DNA of 6,885 nucleotides from JBOHSA01 sp050732995 (GTDB lineage Bacteria; Gemmatimonadota; Gemmatimonadetes; Gemmatimonadales; GWC2-71-9), in NCBI GenBank assembly GCA_050732995.1, contig JBOHSA010000198.1:1-6885 (forward strand), given 5' to 3'. The translations under genes were made by a program, and so were the position numbers. Below are positions 5,546 to 6,885 of this stretch, piece by piece. The notes beneath the pieces were generated by a model. That model ran no database searches, was not told where the DNA came from, and saw only the letters and a list, made by a program, of their open reading frames with translations. Positions within the stretch are counted from its first letter, which is position 1. Each line of letters begins with the position of its first letter.

Positions 5546-6307
5546 TCAGCCGCAGAGCACGCTCCCGCCGTTCACGTTCAGAATCTCGCCGGTGACGTAC
5601 CGGGCCAGGGGCGAGCACAGGAACACGATCGGTCCCGCGATATCGTCCGGGCTCGCCACGCGCCCGAGGGGGATCGTCCGCTCGATGTCCTGCCGCCCGC
5701 GGCCCGCGTTCTGCCGGAACGGCTGCTCGGCCATCTCGGTGTCCACCCAGCCGGGAGCGACGCAGTTCACGTTGATGCGGGGCGCTAACTCGCTCGCCAG
5801 CGACTTGGTGAGCGCGATGACCGCCCCCTTGGTGGCCGCGTAGTCGGCATGCCCCGCTTCCCCGCGCTGCCCCGCGGTCGAGGAGACGAGCACGATCCGG
5901 CCCCCATCGGCCAGCCGGGGGATCGCGGCGCGGCACACGTGGAAGACGGCATCGAGGTTGGCGCGCCGCGTGCCCTCCCACTGCGCGTCGCTCATCTCGG
6001 CGACGGGGACGTCGTCGGGCGGCCACACGCCGTGGTTCACGATCAGCAGGTCGAGCCCGCCCAGGGCGCGGACCACTTCGTTGACAACGCGCGCCGCGGT
6101 CCCGGTCTCGCCGAGGTCCCCGGGCACGCTTACGGCCCGACCACCCGCCCGCTCCACGGCCCGCACCGTTTCCTCGGCGTCGGCGCGGCGACTGCGGTAG
6201 CCGACCGCCACAACGCACCCGGCGCGCGCCAACAGCTGCACCGTCGCCCGGCCGATCCCGCGCCCCCCCCCGGTCACGAACGCCCGCTTCCCGCTGAGAT
6301 CAATCAC
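5546..6307 (-). CDS. FabG-like short-chain dehydrogenase/reductase (SDR)
   Basis: This 253-residue classical SDR is a Rossmann-fold NAD(P)H-dependent oxidoreductase. It shows the cofactor motif TGGGRGIG (12-19), NHG (91-93, the NAG position), N117, the catalytic S143, Y156 and K160 (YAATK, 13 residues after the serine as in FabG), and the structural stretch NVNCVAPGWVDTEM (179-192). Length and the C-terminal NVNGG are typical of 3-oxoacyl-ACP reductase-like members. A role in fatty-acid or related acyl reduction is plausible because acpS follows 13 nt downstream, but substrate cannot be read from an SDR sequence, and sugar or secondary-metabolite reduction is equally possible next to gmhA. 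The start is a GTG overlapping the gmhA stop by four bases (GTGA). A GGAGG lies 13 nt upstream (6321-6325), rather far, so translation probably relies partly on coupling. The three glycine codons of the cofactor loop are all GGG, making a G9 run. Confidence 0.9.
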   Translation of the reverse strand: MIDLSGKRAFVTGGGRGIGRATVQLLARAGCVVAVGYRSRRADAEETVRAVERAGGRAVSVPGDLGETGTAARVVNEVVRALGGLDLLIVNHGVWPPDDVPVAEMSDAQWEGTRRANLDAVFHVCRAAIPRLADGGRIVLVSSTAGQRGEAGHADYAATKGAVIALTKSLASELAPRINVNCVAPGWVDTEMAEQPFRQNAGRGRQDIERTIPLGRVASPDDIAGPIVFLCSPLARYVTGEILNVNGGSVLCG

Positions 6308-6879
6308 GCCCGGAGCCGTTCCTCCACCATCTCGCAGATGATGTGCTCCAGCGCGAGATGGAGCTCCTGGATGCGCGCCGTGTCTTCCGAGGGGACGATC
6401 ACCGCCAGCTCGGCGAGATCCTTCAGGCGGCCTCCCGACTTGCCGAGAAACGCCACGACCGCGACGCCGCGGGCGTTGGCCGCCTGGGCCGCCCGGATCA
6501 CGTTCGGGCTCTCCCCGCTCGTCGAATGGAGCACCAGGAGATCGCCGGGCTGCGCCAGGGCCTCGACCTGGCGCGCGAACACCTCGTCGAACCCCAGGTC
6601 GTTGGCGCAGGCGGTCAGGAGCGAGGAGTCCGTCGTCAACGCCACGGCCCGCAAGGCGGGCCGGTTGGTCTGGTAGCGGACGACGTATTCCGTCGCGATG
6701 TGCTGCGCGTCGGCGGCACTCCCGCCGTTGCCCGCGAAGAATAACGTGCCGCCGCCCCGCAGCGTCGTTTCGAAGCGCGCGGCGATCGCGGCGACGGCCT
6801 CGGCATGGTCGTCGGCGATCCGCCGGGCCAGCGCCGCCAGGTCGCCGAGCGCGGTCCGCGTCCGCTCCACCGCCGTCAC
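6304..6879 (-). CDS. gmhA: GmhA-type phosphoheptose isomerase (SIS domain)
   Basis: This 191-residue protein is a SIS-fold sugar-phosphate isomerase. The family converts sedoheptulose 7-phosphate to D-glycero-D-manno-heptose 7-phosphate, the first step of ADP-heptose supply for the LPS inner core, in the cytoplasm. Visible motifs are the phosphate-binding loop GNGGSAADAQH (50-60), the second SIS loop STSGESPNV (119-127), and the C-terminal helix RIQELHLALEHII. By recalled alignment with the 192-residue E. coli enzyme, the catalytic pair E65/H180 corresponds to E64/H179 and Q172 to Q171, so the active site looks intact. The first usable start in the window is a GTG at 6877-6879. The frame stays open to the window edge, so the true start could lie a few codons upstream; the length already matches the family. 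The stop overlaps the next start as GTGA. DiaA-like SIS proteins are the main alternative, but the conserved E and H favour GmhA. Confidence 0.9.
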   Translation of the reverse strand: MTAVERTRTALGDLAALARRIADDHAEAVAAIAARFETTLRGGGTLFFAGNGGSAADAQHIATEYVVRYQTNRPALRAVALTTDSSLLTACANDLGFDEVFARQVEALAQPGDLLVLHSTSGESPNVIRAAQAANARGVAVVAFLGKSGGRLKDLAELAVIVPSEDTARIQELHLALEHIICEMVEERLRA

Positions 6880-6885
6880 CGACCC

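Noticed and set aside
5853..6296. Heptad-like pairs in the SDR gene (6283-6296, 5853-5866) and acpS (5424-5437)
   Set aside because: Only two units each, and they encode family-conserved residues (SGKRAFVT, RGEAGHADYAATK, FTPGE), so they are not insertions. They show that short matches arise by chance at this GC content.
1..6885. CRISPR array, tRNA or rRNA gene, insertion sequence, toxin-antitoxin or defence system
   Set aside because: No spaced direct repeats, cloverleaf, transposase, terminal inverted repeats or defence domains are visible. Coding capacity is filled by eight recognisable housekeeping-type genes.

Overview
The window is one densely packed, very GC-rich (about 70% by eye) block of eight genes, all read on the minus strand, so the biological order runs from right to left. 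GmhA for LPS heptose, an outer-membrane-style lipoprotein and the gene mix point to a Gram-negative bacterium. The composition and order look like an uncultured soil or groundwater lineage such as Gemmatimonadota. That placement is an inference from general impression, not a measurement.

In order of transcription the genes are: gmhA (sedoheptulose-7-phosphate isomerase; its start may lie just outside the window); a FabG-type short-chain dehydrogenase; acpS (holo-ACP synthase); a class II CCA-adding/poly(A) polymerase family tRNA nucleotidyltransferase; a ZIP family metal transporter; rarA (clamp-loader-like AAA+ ATPase); a small LEA14/WHy-like lipoprotein; and hflX (ribosome-splitting GTPase). 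Each junction overlaps by 1-8 bases or leaves a gap of at most 16 bases: GTGA, 13 nt, TGATG, GTGTCTAG, ATGA, ATGA, 16 nt. No internal promoter or terminator is visible, so the genes are probably co-transcribed and several are translationally coupled. Envelope building (gmhA, SDR, acpS, lipoprotein) is mixed with information-processing and stress genes (tRNA end maturation, replication-fork rescue, ribosome rescue) and one metal transporter. There is no gene-free stretch over 300 bases. The only non-coding segment longer than 20 bases is the first 40 bases, a C-run tract that is G-rich in the transcript.

No unknown multi-gene system is visible; all eight proteins fall in known families. The most unusual signal lies within the genes. 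Degenerate heptanucleotide arrays (unit CCCGNNT, or CGGGANN on the other strand) occur at five places inside three conserved genes (hflX twice, rarA once, the nucleotidyltransferase twice). They lie in both orientations and fall in surface-loop or linker positions. This looks like an invasive or slippage-expanded short repeat tolerated in frame. The second notable point is that hflX has no ATG, GTG or TTG early enough to encode its complete first beta strand. An AUU codon lies behind a strong Shine-Dalgarno sequence at the same 4-nt spacing seen at acpS. The third is a four-run G-tract immediately after hflX that could form a G-quadruplex.
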